This document shows, in pieces, positions 16,643 to 27,825 of a DNA stretch of 64,000 bases; position 1 is the first letter of the stretch, and each line of letters begins with the position of its first letter. Origin of the DNA: Phragmitibacter flavus. Its GTDB lineage: Bacteria > Verrucomicrobiota > Verrucomicrobiia > Verrucomicrobiales > Verrucomicrobiaceae. A program made the position numbers and the translations under genes. Location of the stretch: positions 124,001 through 188,000 of the forward strand of contig NZ_VAUV01000013.1 in the NCBI RefSeq assembly GCF_005780165.1, given 5' to 3'. Under the pieces are notes generated by a model. It saw only the letters and a list, made by a program, of their open reading frames with translations, was not told where the DNA came from and did not search any database.

Positions 16643-18454
16643 CTAACTCAACTTCCGCTCAATCGCCTCTTCCATCGCACGCTCCACCAACATCACCGCC
16701 AGCGTCTGCGTCGCATCATCCAATTCCTGGTTGGCCTGCTTCAACACCCGCGCATCATGCACCCCCGACTTCAAAACCGCTTCCACATTTGCCGCGCATT
16801 GACGAATCCCTTCCACCTCGTCGGCTTCCACCATTCCTTCGCACAACCCCAGCGCCTCCTCCACCGCCCCCAGCAACTCTTCTGCCTTCAACCTCGCCTC
16901 CGTCCACACCCGCTCATTCATGTCTTCAAACGCATGATCCACACTTTCCGAAATCATTTTTTCCACCTGCGCGTCATCCACATCCACCGCCGCGCTTTGA
17001 ATCTCCAGCACCGTATCCGTCTGCGTTGCCGTGTCACGTGCCAGCACCTGCAAGATCCCATTCGCATCCAAAGCAAACTGCACCCCCACCCGCGCACTGC
17101 CTTTCGGACCCGGCGGAAACGGCACCGCCACCTTGCCCAACTCCCAGTTGTCTTTCGCCAGTTCGCGCTCGCCCTGCAACACGCGAATCAACATCGCGTC
17201 CTGAAAATTCACTGCATTGGTAAACATCTCACCCGCCTTGCACGGGATCGTCGTGTTGCGCGGAATGATCACATTCATCAATCCACCAAACGTCTCAATT
17301 CCCAATGACAACGGTGTCACGTCCAGCAACACCACATTCCTCAGCGCTCCGCTCAAAATGCCCGCCTGAATCACCGCGCCCAGCGCCACGGCCTCATCAG
17401 GATTCTGCGAAAGATTCGGCTCCCGCGAAAACCACTGCGCCACCTTCTCACGCACCAGTCTCATTCGCGTCGAACCACCCACCAAAATCACCTCGTCCAA
17501 ATCCTCCGTCTTCACTCCGGCATCCGACATCGCCCGCAAACAAAAAGCGCGGGTTCGATCAATCAACGGCGTCGCCAGCTTGTTAAAGTCCGCCAGATTA
17601 ACGATCACCTGATAACTCTTTTCTCCCTCAAAAAACGGCAGATCAACGGTCACCTCATCCTGAACCGACAACCGCTTCTTCGCCTCCTCCGCCGCTGTCA
17701 TCAATCGCGACTGTTTCGACACCCCTATCATCTCAAATTCTTCATCCGAAACCTTCATCTGTCTCCAGATCCACGCCGCCAATGCGCGGTCCACATCATC
17801 CCCACCAAGCCGCGTGTCGCCTGCCGTCGCCAGCACCTGAAACACGCCATCCCGCATTTCCAAAATCGAAACATCAAAGGTGCCGCCACCCAGATCATAA
17901 ACGGCAATCCGTCGACGCTCCTCCATCTTGTCCAATCCATAAGCCAGCGCCGCCGCTGTCGGTTCGCTGACAATGCGCTCCACCTTCAACCCTGCCAGTT
18001 CCCCTGCCTGCTTCGTGGCCTGCCGTTGTGCATCATTAAAATAAGCCGGCACCGTGATCACCGCCCGGTTCACCGTGGTCTCCAACGCCCTTTCGGCGAT
18101 GCCCTTCAAGTGCTTCAAAATCTCACTCGAGACCTGCACCGCATCCACCCCCAACGCTTTCAAATCATAAGCCGGCTGCCAGCCATCCTGATTCTGATCA
18201 ACCTCCCCTTCGCGCCTTCCCATAAAACGTTTCACTGAAGTCACCGTCCTCGCAGGTTCCAAAGCCCGCCGCCGCAACGCCGCCGCCCCGACCATCACGT
18301 TCCCATCCCCATCATAAAACACCGCCGATGGCGTCAATCGTGAACCCTCCGCATCCGCCAGCAAAATGGGAAACCCACTGTCCACCACCCCCACCAACGA
18401 ATTCGTCGTCCCAAGGTCAATTCCCAAAATGTAGTCGGTCTCAATTTCGTTCAT
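16643..18454 (-). CDS. Hsp70-family chaperone (HscA/DnaK-like)
   Basis: 603 residues from the ATG at 18454, which has a GGAG Shine-Dalgarno 8 bases upstream; the frame extends to a TTG at 18472 without one. The ATPase domain shows phosphate-1 GIDLGTTNS, NRAVITVPAYFND, VSEPTAAALAYG, phosphate-2 YDLGGGTFDVS and the adenosine motif LVGGSTRM. The substrate-binding domain follows (DVTPLSLGIETFGG, IPRNTTIPC). The lid is helical and the protein stops without the EEVD-like tail of major DnaK, so it resembles HscA or a specialised paralogue. No dnaJ, grpE or isc genes are nearby, leaving its client unknown. Confidence 0.9.
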   Translation of the reverse strand: MNEIETDYILGIDLGTTNSLVGVVDSGFPILLADAEGSRLTPSAVFYDGDGNVMVGAAALRRRALEPARTVTSVKRFMGRREGEVDQNQDGWQPAYDLKALGVDAVQVSSEILKHLKGIAERALETTVNRAVITVPAYFNDAQRQATKQAGELAGLKVERIVSEPTAAALAYGLDKMEERRRIAVYDLGGGTFDVSILEMRDGVFQVLATAGDTRLGGDDVDRALAAWIWRQMKVSDEEFEMIGVSKQSRLMTAAEEAKKRLSVQDEVTVDLPFFEGEKSYQVIVNLADFNKLATPLIDRTRAFCLRAMSDAGVKTEDLDEVILVGGSTRMRLVREKVAQWFSREPNLSQNPDEAVALGAVIQAGILSGALRNVVLLDVTPLSLGIETFGGLMNVIIPRNTTIPCKAGEMFTNAVNFQDAMLIRVLQGERELAKDNWELGKVAVPFPPGPKGSARVGVQFALDANGILQVLARDTATQTDTVLEIQSAAVDVDDAQVEKMISESVDHAFEDMNERVWTEARLKAEELLGAVEEALGLCEGMVEADEVEGIRQCAANVEAVLKSGVHDARVLKQANQELDDATQTLAVMLVERAMEEAIERKLS

Positions 18455-18539
18455 GCTCACTCCAAGGTCCAACCATCAACCATTAATCCCCTTCAACCAA
18501 CTTGAATCAATCGACTGACGGCCTTGTGTATCCCCGTGA

Positions 18540-18582
18540 CACAGCTTGCAGCCTGTGGGTGTGACAGGCATTTTGCCTGTCA
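18540..18582. repeat. Second tandem palindrome pair (CAGCTTGCAGCCTG / GACAGGCATTTTGCCTGTC)
   Basis: CACAGCTTGCAGCCTGTG and, 3 bases on, TGACAGGCATTTTGCCTGTCA. Same paired architecture as 6775-6820, located between the start of Hsp70 and the end of the DUF1592 gene. Confidence 0.7.
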
Positions 18583-18634
18583 TCCGAGCGTCTCCGTGCC
18601 TACATCACACCATAGACTACAAGTTCCGCATCCC

Positions 18635-21472
18635 TTACTTCTGCGCCGTCTCCTGCTTCGGAGCAGCGGGAGTCACCGGTGCCGACGGAGTCGCCGGTGT
18701 CGGTGCTGCTGGTGCCGGAGCCGCCGCGACCGTCGCCCGCATTTTCTGGAACGGCACACTCTCCACCACCGAAACAATCAAATCCTGCAGACGATACTCA
18801 CCCTCTGCCGCCTTCTCCTTCAACTGCCTGACAAACAGCTTGTCGGGATAATCCAACCCGCGGCCCAGCGAATAAATCAAAAGATTCTCAATCAAGGTCC
18901 GCGTGAAGTCATCGCGTTTCAGATCCACCAACAGCTTGCGCAACTCCGCCGCCCCGTTGAACTTCTCCCCCGTCAGCAGCTTGCCCGTCGCATCCACCGC
19001 CTCCTTGTTGTCCTGATCGCGCCAGCGTCCGATCGCATCAAAGTTCTCAAACGCGAAACCAAACGGATCAAGGAATGCGTGACAGCTGGAGCAGCTCGGA
19101 TTCGCACGGTGCGCCTCAAAACGCTGACGCAACGTTCCCTCCACCTTGGCCCCGCGATCCTCGCCAAACTCTGGAATGTTCTGAGGCGCCGGCGGCGGCG
19201 GTGTGCCCAGCACGTTCTCCAACAAAAACTGACCCCGCTTCACCGGCGACGTTCTTGTTGGATGCGACGTCAGCGCCAAAATCCCCGCCTGCGTCAACAA
19301 CCCGCCACGCGGCGTGCCTTTCAACGACACCTTCTGGAACTTGGAACCCTTCACGCCCTCAACGCCATAAAACTTCGCCAGCGTCTCGTTCATGAACGTG
19401 TAGTCGCTGTCGAGGATCTCCAAAGCGCTGCGGTTGTCGCGCAGGATGTGATCAAAAAACAACTCCGACTCCTTCTTCATGTCGCGACGCAGACTGCCCT
19501 TGTAAAATTCCGGAAAACGCCGCTGATGGGGCGACATCAACTCGATGTCACGCAGCCGCAGCCACTGACCCGCAAAATTTTCCGTCAACGCCCATCCCTT
19601 CCAATCACCGATCATGCGCTTGACCTCGGCTTTCAAATTGGCCCGCAGCTGACCCTTGCCCGCCAGCTCCAGCAACTGATCATCAGGCGCACTGCTCCAG
19701 ATGAAATAAGACAAACGCGATGCCAGCGTGAACTCATTCACCAACGCCGATCCTTTCCCCACGGGTCCCGCCACATCCGGGGCACCATTGAACAAAAACT
19801 TCGACGATCCCATCATCGCCTCCAACACCAGGCTGATCGCTTCCTGCCGTGAAGCGCCTTCTTTCTGCGCCATCACGACCAGCCCCATCAGCTTGTTGAG
19901 ATCCCCCGCTTCAACAGGACGCCGAAACATCTTCAATCCCATGCGGCTGATCCATTCGCGCGCAAACGCAGGCTCAAACACCTGGGCCGTCTCCGAGCCG
20001 GTGGGTCCCACGATATACACCTCTTCCAAATAGGCATTGCGATCCTTGCCATTCAGATAAAAATCGTTCACAAAACCTACCACGATGGTGTTTTTGCCTG
20101 CCTTCAGTTTTTTCGTCGTGAATGACAGCGTTTGATTCTTGCCATCCGGCTCCGTGATGTCCAGCGTGCGCACCTCATCGCCCACCTTCACCGACAACCG
20201 CGCCCGTTCATCCCCAGCCTGGTTCGCATTCGCCACCAACATCACCCGATACTCACCGTCCGACGGCAGCTCAAACTCGCGCTTCACGCTTCCATTGCTG
20301 GCGAACACCGCCCGCTTGTTTTGCAAAAACACCCCGCCACCATCAAGCTTCTCAAAGTCGTCACCCTGAATCTCCAGCTGCGCAGGACTAATCTTCTTGC
20401 CCTGCATCAGCCACTCCAGAAATGGCGACTGCGCCACCGCCTTCATTTTGATCGGCCCTTCCACATGAGCCGACCTCAGCAACAGGTTGCGATCACGACG
20501 ATGTTTGTCCGGCGCGTTGTCATCAAAATGATCATTCAAAAACCGCACCGCCAGACTGCGCTTGCCTTTCTCCAAGTTCAAATCAAACGCCACCCGCTCC
20601 AGGCTGCCATCAATGTCCTTGCCATCAAACTCCTTCTCCACCTCGCCATTGAACACTTCCTTCCCATCCACCAGCACCGCATACTTCGCGTTTTCATCCC
20701 CCGATTTGTTCGACGAAAGCAACAACGTCACCCGATACAAACCCGGCTCTTTGATCTCCGTCGTTCCCACCATTTCGCCATTGCCAAACAGTGCCATCAT
20801 CCCATAGCGCTCCGAACCACTGCCGCTGCTCACCTTGAACTCATCCCCGCTCAACTCATCCTCAAAACGCCCCGCCGGACGCACCCACACCGCCTCCGCA
20901 GCGACCTCGCGCGCCGACCGCAAATACTTCTCCATCAACATCGGTGAAAGGCTCAACACCGACCCAATGTTGTCATAACCATAACCCGTGTCATCCGGCG
21001 GAAAATTACGCGCCGGACGTGAGTTCACCTTCAACACATCGCGCACCGTGTTGTTGTATTCCGTGCGATTCATTCGACGCAACGTCACATGCCCTGGATC
21101 AGGCTTCGTGGGGTCCACCCAAAACACCTCGTCTTCAATCCACTTCAACACCAGTTTCCGCTCCTCCAATGTCGGCTGATCCTTGTCCTCCGGAGGCATC
21201 ACATGCGTGCTCATGATCTCCCGCACATGATCCCACATCTTCTTGTCGCTCAGCGCCTCCGCATAATCCTTGTGCCCGTCCATCGCAAAATCGCCCTTGT
21301 CCATCCCATCCCCATGGCAGTCGTAACAAAAGGTCTGCAACACCGGCAGCACACTCTTTTCAAACGTCTGGTGACCACGCAGCTCTCCCGCCGCAAACAC
21401 AGGTTTCACCATCGCCATCCCCACGGAAGACAAACTCACAACAACAAAAGTAACCAGGCGACGCAATTTCAT
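18635..21472 (-). CDS. Large exported DUF1592/DUF1588-family protein with heme-binding motifs
   Basis: 945 residues. A signal peptide is followed by a cytochrome c-like segment with the heme motif CYDCH at 49-53 and a VMPPED loop (the Met of an axial ligand). DUF1587 comes next (LRRMNRTEYNNTVRDVL, FPPDDTGYGYDNIG), then two carbohydrate-binding-like beta domains (about 200-480). DUF1592 (LASRLSYFIWSSAPDDQLLELA), DUF1588 (RTSPVKRGQFLLENVLG, second CSSCH at 794-798) and DUF1585 complete the family order. The last ~30 residues are an Ala/Pro-rich tail. Family function is unproven; a secreted redox enzyme acting on polysaccharide is suspected. The usual DUF1552 partner gene is absent. Confidence 0.9.
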   Translation of the reverse strand: MKLRRLVTFVVVSLSSVGMAMVKPVFAAGELRGHQTFEKSVLPVLQTFCYDCHGDGMDKGDFAMDGHKDYAEALSDKKMWDHVREIMSTHVMPPEDKDQPTLEERKLVLKWIEDEVFWVDPTKPDPGHVTLRRMNRTEYNNTVRDVLKVNSRPARNFPPDDTGYGYDNIGSVLSLSPMLMEKYLRSAREVAAEAVWVRPAGRFEDELSGDEFKVSSGSGSERYGMMALFGNGEMVGTTEIKEPGLYRVTLLLSSNKSGDENAKYAVLVDGKEVFNGEVEKEFDGKDIDGSLERVAFDLNLEKGKRSLAVRFLNDHFDDNAPDKHRRDRNLLLRSAHVEGPIKMKAVAQSPFLEWLMQGKKISPAQLEIQGDDFEKLDGGGVFLQNKRAVFASNGSVKREFELPSDGEYRVMLVANANQAGDERARLSVKVGDEVRTLDITEPDGKNQTLSFTTKKLKAGKNTIVVGFVNDFYLNGKDRNAYLEEVYIVGPTGSETAQVFEPAFAREWISRMGLKMFRRPVEAGDLNKLMGLVVMAQKEGASRQEAISLVLEAMMGSSKFLFNGAPDVAGPVGKGSALVNEFTLASRLSYFIWSSAPDDQLLELAGKGQLRANLKAEVKRMIGDWKGWALTENFAGQWLRLRDIELMSPHQRRFPEFYKGSLRRDMKKESELFFDHILRDNRSALEILDSDYTFMNETLAKFYGVEGVKGSKFQKVSLKGTPRGGLLTQAGILALTSHPTRTSPVKRGQFLLENVLGTPPPPAPQNIPEFGEDRGAKVEGTLRQRFEAHRANPSCSSCHAFLDPFGFAFENFDAIGRWRDQDNKEAVDATGKLLTGEKFNGAAELRKLLVDLKRDDFTRTLIENLLIYSLGRGLDYPDKLFVRQLKEKAAEGEYRLQDLIVSVVESVPFQKMRATVAAAPAPAAPTPATPSAPVTPAAPKQETAQK

Positions 21473-21575
21473 TTCGATTCAATTCAGAAAAGCCGCGGCA
21501 GCAACCCATGCGCCACGTCCTCTTATAGGACTACGCGCTTCACCCCCCTGCGGCTTTCCGCAAAATAGGTCGAAA

Positions 21576-21983
21576 TCAGGAATCTGCACCCTGCTTCTTG
21601 GATTCCTCCACCCCTTTGCCCTTCCGCGCTGCCTGCCATTCCCGATATTTGCTCAACTCGGTCTCTACCAGCTTCAAACAAAACGCCAGCACTGTCGCAT
21701 CATCCAGATACCCCAGTCCCGGCACGATGTCCGGAATCGCATCCACCGGATTCAACACATAAAACAAGGCCAGCGCCGCTGCTCCAATCGCCCAATACGG
21801 CACCTCACGATAGTTCCCTTGGAAATAATCCTTCACCATCTGCAGCAGCAATATCCCATGCTCCAACAATGCCTTTAGCGCCTTCTGACCCGTTAATTTC
21901 TTCTCAATTTCACGTTCCTTGTCCACCACCGTGGAAATCGTGGCATCATGACGCTGATCGGGAGGGGATGATTTTTCAGACAT
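21576..21983 (-). CDS. YkvA/DUF1232-family membrane protein
   Basis: 135 residues. A charged N-terminal half contains an amphipathic helix. One hydrophobic segment (YWAIGAAALALFYVLNPVDAIPD) then flows into the DUF1232 signature NPVDAIPDIVPGLGYLDDA. Family function is unknown. The gene is divergent from the SpoIIE-type phosphatase with only 36 bases between the starts, so the promoters must overlap. Confidence 0.88.
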   Translation of the reverse strand: MSEKSSPPDQRHDATISTVVDKEREIEKKLTGQKALKALLEHGILLLQMVKDYFQGNYREVPYWAIGAAALALFYVLNPVDAIPDIVPGLGYLDDATVLAFCLKLVETELSKYREWQAARKGKGVEESKKQGADS

Positions 21984-22019
21984 GGCTTAAATTTTCCTTA
22001 CGATTGCCAAACAGCAAGC

Positions 22020-23858
22020 ATGGCAACAACCTTGGATGATCAAGCTTCAGGAACGTTGCAAAAAAACTTCATCTGTCCTCCTCCCGTCGCATCTCCCATG
22101 TCCAGCAGCCTAAATCTTGAAATCGACGCCCAATCCTGGCCCCTTCAATCTGGCGACATCATTGGCCGGTTCGGCACCGTCGCCCTTGATGCCCTCAAAA
22201 CCTGCGACGTGCTCTCCCGCCATCATCTTCGCGTCGATCTCGTCCAAAACCTCTGGCACCTCACCGTCCTCCCCAACGTCCGCAACGCCACCCGGCTCAA
22301 CGGCAAACTCCTCACGCCCGAAGAATCGGTGCCCCTCACCGCCATCAACGACCTCACCATCCACACCCTTCACCTGCGCCTTCGTCAAACCTTTCAAGAA
22401 TCCTCCCCCAACACCCTTACCAATCACCCGGTCGCCCTGCTCACCATCGACCCGCTGCTCCAGATCCAGCTCCTCAACCCCAGCGCCCAAACCCTCCTCG
22501 GCACCACCCTCACCATCGGCAGCAACCTCGCCAGCTTCATCGATCCGCAAAGCATCATCCGACTCCGCCTCGCCCTCGACCAATTGCAAAACCAACAAAC
22601 CACCAGCATCGACCTCCAATCCCCGCCGCCCCGCGAACTCCATCTCCGCACCCTCCTCCGACGCGACAACGCCACCAACACCTTCCTCCTCGCCCTCCAC
22701 GACATCACCGACGAACACCAGCAAAACCTCCATCTTCAAACCAGCCTCAAGGCTCACACCACCCATCTCCACCAGCTCAGCGCGTTGCTCTCCTCCCCCG
22801 CCCTGCACACCGGCGACCTGCCCGTCATTCTCCCCCTCATCGCCCAATACACCGCCGACCTGCTACCTGAAACCCACGTCGCCCTCTCCATTCTCCAATC
22901 CGACCAATCCCTTCACCCCGCCGCCATCGCCGGCACCGTCTACCAACACGCCACTCCCCATTTCTCCAAAACCCACCCCGGCGGCGAAATCCAACTCACC
23001 CGCCCGCCCCACGCGCTCTGGACTGACTTCGACGAACAAACCGCCCACCTCAGCTTCCACCTTTTCTCCCTCGCCCTCGACAACGCCCGCCGCGCCCAGG
23101 ACCTCGAACGCCTCCAACTCCACGAAGACTCCCTCAAAGTCGAATTCGCCCAGGCCACCCGCTACCTTTCCCGACTCCTTCCCGCCCCCGTGACCACTGG
23201 ACCTGTTCACCTCCACTGGCAATACCAGCCCAGCGGCGGACTCGGCGGTGATGTCTTCGGTTACGACTGGCTCGATCACGACCACCTCTATCTTTTTGTC
23301 GTCGACGTCGCCGGTCACGGCATCGGAGCCGCCCTCCTCGCCGTCTCACTCATCAACCACCTCCGCCTCAGCATCGAGCGCAAAGAACCCTGGCTTCGCG
23401 ACCCCGCCGACTGGCTCACCCACCTCAACCAAACCTTTCCCATGGAAAAACACGGTGGACTCACCTGGACCCTGTGGTGCGGCATCTACAACACCACCAA
23501 AAAGGAGCTTCACTACTCCAGCGGCGGTCATCCACCCGCCATCCTCCTTGATCGCGGCCAGGTCAAAGAACTCACCACCAACGGACCCGTCCTCGGAGCT
23601 CTTGCCGACATCACCTTCCAGTCCGCCAAAACCAAAGTCCATCCCGGAGCCAAACTCTTCCTCTACACCGATGGCGTTTTCGAGTTCCCCCTCGCCGACG
23701 GCACCACCGGCACCAGCGCCAGTTTTGTGAGCACCGTCGCCGGCACCGCCAACATGACCAGCGGCGAATGCGACTTCCTCCACCATCACGCCGCCGCCCT
23801 CTGCGGCAGCAGCGAATTCCCCGACGACTTCACCCTCCTCTGCGCCAAATTCACCTGA
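22020..23858 (+). CDS. PP2C/SpoIIE-type serine phosphatase with FHA-like and PAS-like sensor domains
   Basis: 612 residues, cytoplasmic. Residues about 30-125 look like an FHA-type domain (GDIIGRFG, CDVLSRHHLRVD, NATRLNGKLL). A PAS-like domain follows (about 140-240, LLTIDPLLQIQLLNPSAQTLLG, FLLALHDIT), then a GAF-like or helical linker. The C-terminal PP2C domain runs from about 395 (QYQPSGGLGGDVFGY, FVVDVAGHGIGAALLA, YSSGGHPPAILL, LFLYTDGVFE), with the Asp residues that bind two metals. Family role: dephosphorylation of anti-sigma-factor antagonists in partner-switching pathways. No such partner is adjacent, so the target lies elsewhere. Confidence 0.87.
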   Translation: MATTLDDQASGTLQKNFICPPPVASPMSSSLNLEIDAQSWPLQSGDIIGRFGTVALDALKTCDVLSRHHLRVDLVQNLWHLTVLPNVRNATRLNGKLLTPEESVPLTAINDLTIHTLHLRLRQTFQESSPNTLTNHPVALLTIDPLLQIQLLNPSAQTLLGTTLTIGSNLASFIDPQSIIRLRLALDQLQNQQTTSIDLQSPPPRELHLRTLLRRDNATNTFLLALHDITDEHQQNLHLQTSLKAHTTHLHQLSALLSSPALHTGDLPVILPLIAQYTADLLPETHVALSILQSDQSLHPAAIAGTVYQHATPHFSKTHPGGEIQLTRPPHALWTDFDEQTAHLSFHLFSLALDNARRAQDLERLQLHEDSLKVEFAQATRYLSRLLPAPVTTGPVHLHWQYQPSGGLGGDVFGYDWLDHDHLYLFVVDVAGHGIGAALLAVSLINHLRLSIERKEPWLRDPADWLTHLNQTFPMEKHGGLTWTLWCGIYNTTKKELHYSSGGHPPAILLDRGQVKELTTNGPVLGALADITFQSAKTKVHPGAKLFLYTDGVFEFPLADGTTGTSASFVSTVAGTANMTSGECDFLHHHAAALCGSSEFPDDFTLLCAKFT

Positions 23859-23971
23859 TCGACTTCCTCAAGTCGAAGCCGCAAAGCCTGCACCGAAACC
23901 CTGGAACTCCAAAGATTTTGCAGCTCCTCAACACCACCGCTCCACGATCGATTGATTTGGGTAATTTTGAA

Positions 23972-24142
23972 TCAGGCCTTTCGGAACATGCATCCAATCG
24001 TCAAGAGCGCATAAGCTCCGACGACCAGCCAGAAGCTGTATTGGCTCAGATATTTGACCGACTCAAAATGACCGATCAGTCCCAGCACCGCTAGGATCAA
24101 TGACACGACAAACAACTTCTGGGTGGGGGCGCTTAATTTCAT
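23972..24142 (-). CDS. Two-helix membrane microprotein (56 residues)
   Basis: ATG at 24142 to TGA at 23972. A short basic start (MKLSAPTQK) is followed by two hydrophobic helices, LFVVSLILAVLGLIG and FWLVVGAYALLTIGC, joined by a short loop (HFESVKYLSQYS), and a basic end (MFRKA). Composition and topology are those of a real inner-membrane microprotein; the function is unknown. No Shine-Dalgarno is obvious. It is convergent with the phosphatase gene and divergent from the VanZ-like gene. Confidence 0.75.
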   Translation of the reverse strand: MKLSAPTQKLFVVSLILAVLGLIGHFESVKYLSQYSFWLVVGAYALLTIGCMFRKA

Positions 24143-24353
24143 AAGGGTTTTTTACGGAGAAGGGATGCAACAACTCCGCTTCTCCCTTCGCCATCCAATC
24201 GTGCAACGTCAAACGTTCAATTGCCAAATCCAGACGATTCACCAACATTCATGCTCGCGACGAATCTCTTAGCGTCTTATCGCCGTCGACCAATTCACCA
24301 ACAATTCATACCGACTTCATCCAACTTTCACCCACCCGGGCTCCCTCTCTCTC

Positions 24354-24749
24354 ATGTCCATCCTCTCCCGTCCCCTCTCTTGGTTCCTCGCCGTCGTCGT
24401 CTGGTATGCCGCCCTGCTCTACCTCTCCTCCCAATCCCAACTCGAGGCCCCCGTCCCCGAATTCATGCATCGCGACAAAGTCATGCACCTGACCTACTTC
24501 GCTCTCGGCGGCATCTGTCTCTATCTCGCCCTACGATTTTCGCGACCCCACTTTACCCACGCCCGAATCTCCCTATTCGTCATCCTATTCTGCGCCAGCA
24601 TCGGAGCCCTCGATGAATTCCGTCAATCCTTCACCCCCAACCGCAGCGGCAACGATCTCGGCGACTGGATCGCCGACACCCTCGGAGGCGTGGTCGCCTG
24701 TTTCGTCAGCCCCTATCTCCTCCCCCTCATCAAAAAACTCAGCCGATAA
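24354..24749 (+). CDS. VanZ-like membrane protein
   Basis: 131 residues with four predicted membrane helices. Family marks are the early WYAALLYLSSQ, the polar HRDKVMHLTYFALGG, and the conserved DEFRQSFTPNRSGNDLGDWIADTLGG near the C-terminus. VanZ-like proteins are of uncertain function (VanZ itself gives low-level teicoplanin resistance). The gene precedes ligA by 39 bases and may share its transcript. Confidence 0.88.
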   Translation: MSILSRPLSWFLAVVVWYAALLYLSSQSQLEAPVPEFMHRDKVMHLTYFALGGICLYLALRFSRPHFTHARISLFVILFCASIGALDEFRQSFTPNRSGNDLGDWIADTLGGVVACFVSPYLLPLIKKLSR

Positions 24750-26783
<2,034 letters not shown>

Positions 26784-26799
26784 CGATTCGTCCCCCACC

Positions 26800-26941
26800 A
26801 TGGAGTGCCGACGTGTCGTCGGCAAAAACCCAAAATCGGACCACCGACGTTCCGTCGGTCTCAACCCACCACCAAGTCACAATCCGCCCAACGCACCCTC
26901 TCCCGCCGCTCCCCAAGTCGGACCACCGACGTGCCGTCGGT
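26800..26941. repeat. Cluster of three palindromic repeats after ligA
   Basis: Copies at 26800-26823 (ATGGAGTGCCGACG..CGTCGGC), 26836-26860 (TCGGACCACCGACG..CGTCGGTC) and 26916-26941 (GTCGGACCACCGACG..CGTCGGT). The gap lies between the convergent ligA and beta-lactamase genes. The ATGGAGTGCCGACG form is the same version that starts the SGNH hydrolase. Confidence 0.85.
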
Positions 26942-26961
26942 TTCGCCCCCTCTCACCCCCA

Positions 26962-27753
26962 TCAAGGCAGCGCACCCACCTCACGCAGCACCGCCCGCGT
27001 GATCCCCTCCCGCTTCGGCAAATCCTCCATCCGCCCCGGCGTGTCGATATTCAGCGCAAAAAACCCCGGCCCCGTTGGCCACTCCACCCATCCCACCCCC
27101 CCCCCAATCTCCCCGCTCCAGCCTGTCTTCGCCCGCAAGATCCAATCCCTCCCCGCCTCCACAATCATCACATCCTTCACCAACCGCTGATGCTCCACCT
27201 TGAACGGCAACTCATTCCGATAAAGCCGCTTCAAAAACGCCACCTGCTCCACCGCTGAAATCGCCAAATCCCCCTCCACCCAAAACGGCTTCATTCCCGT
27301 CACCTCCTCATTCCCATAACCCACCTTCTTCAAATACTCTATCTCCGCCTCATCCCCAATCTCCCGCGCAAATTTCTCATAAACCCAAACCACCGAATTC
27401 CGCATCGACGAACGCAAATCCTGATCCCGGTTCCAGGTTTCAATCGGCCTCTGCTCTCCATCCCATTCAAAGACCTGAAACTCATCCCGCACCACTCCCG
27501 CGTCCAACGCAAACAACGTATGCGGAATCTTGAACGTTGAAGCCGGCGTCAACCGCTTCTTCGCCCTCTCCCCATCATAAACTCCCGACGCTCCTCCACC
27601 TTCCCCCCGTTCATCCAACACCACCACCGTCCCCTCCGCTTTCGCTTCCTCAAAAAAACGCCCCCACTCCGCCCGCTCCACCAGCGCATCCTCCGCCCAG
27701 CCTGAACTGCAAACAAAAACAAAGACACCAAAGCTCCACCACGGATTTCTCAT
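26962..27753 (-). CDS. Class D (OXA-type) beta-lactamase
   Basis: 263 residues from the ATG at 27753, which gives a good signal peptide (WWSFGVFVFVCSSGWA). The longer frame adds 24 polar residues and is unlikely. Class D hallmarks are all present: STFK with Ser72/Lys75, SVV at 120-122, YGN at 146-148, the FWVEG segment with the Trp that stabilises carboxy-lysine, and KTGW at 209-212. It hydrolyses beta-lactams in the periplasm; some homologues act only as penicillin sensors. There is no mobile context, and codon bias equals that of its neighbours, so it looks resident rather than newly acquired. Confidence 0.92.
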   Translation of the reverse strand: MRNPWWSFGVFVFVCSSGWAEDALVERAEWGRFFEEAKAEGTVVVLDERGEGGGASGVYDGERAKKRLTPASTFKIPHTLFALDAGVVRDEFQVFEWDGEQRPIETWNRDQDLRSSMRNSVVWVYEKFAREIGDEAEIEYLKKVGYGNEEVTGMKPFWVEGDLAISAVEQVAFLKRLYRNELPFKVEHQRLVKDVMIVEAGRDWILRAKTGWSGEIGGGVGWVEWPTGPGFFALNIDTPGRMEDLPKREGITRAVLREVGALP

Positions 27754-27825
27754 CCCATTGGTTCTACACCCACCCGGCCTCCAAGATCGATCAAAAAATT
27801 TGAATCGCCAATCATCCATCACCAA

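Noticed and set aside
21488-21559. Possible tRNA or structured RNA (AAAGCCGC...GCGGCTTT) before the DUF1592 gene
   Set aside because: Only an 8-base outer stem with a large loop; no cloverleaf or TPsiC-like sequence could be made.
26800-27258. 152-codon ORF beginning MECRRVVGK at a repeat copy
   Set aside because: It is read-through of three repeat copies into the antisense of the beta-lactamase; no protein features.
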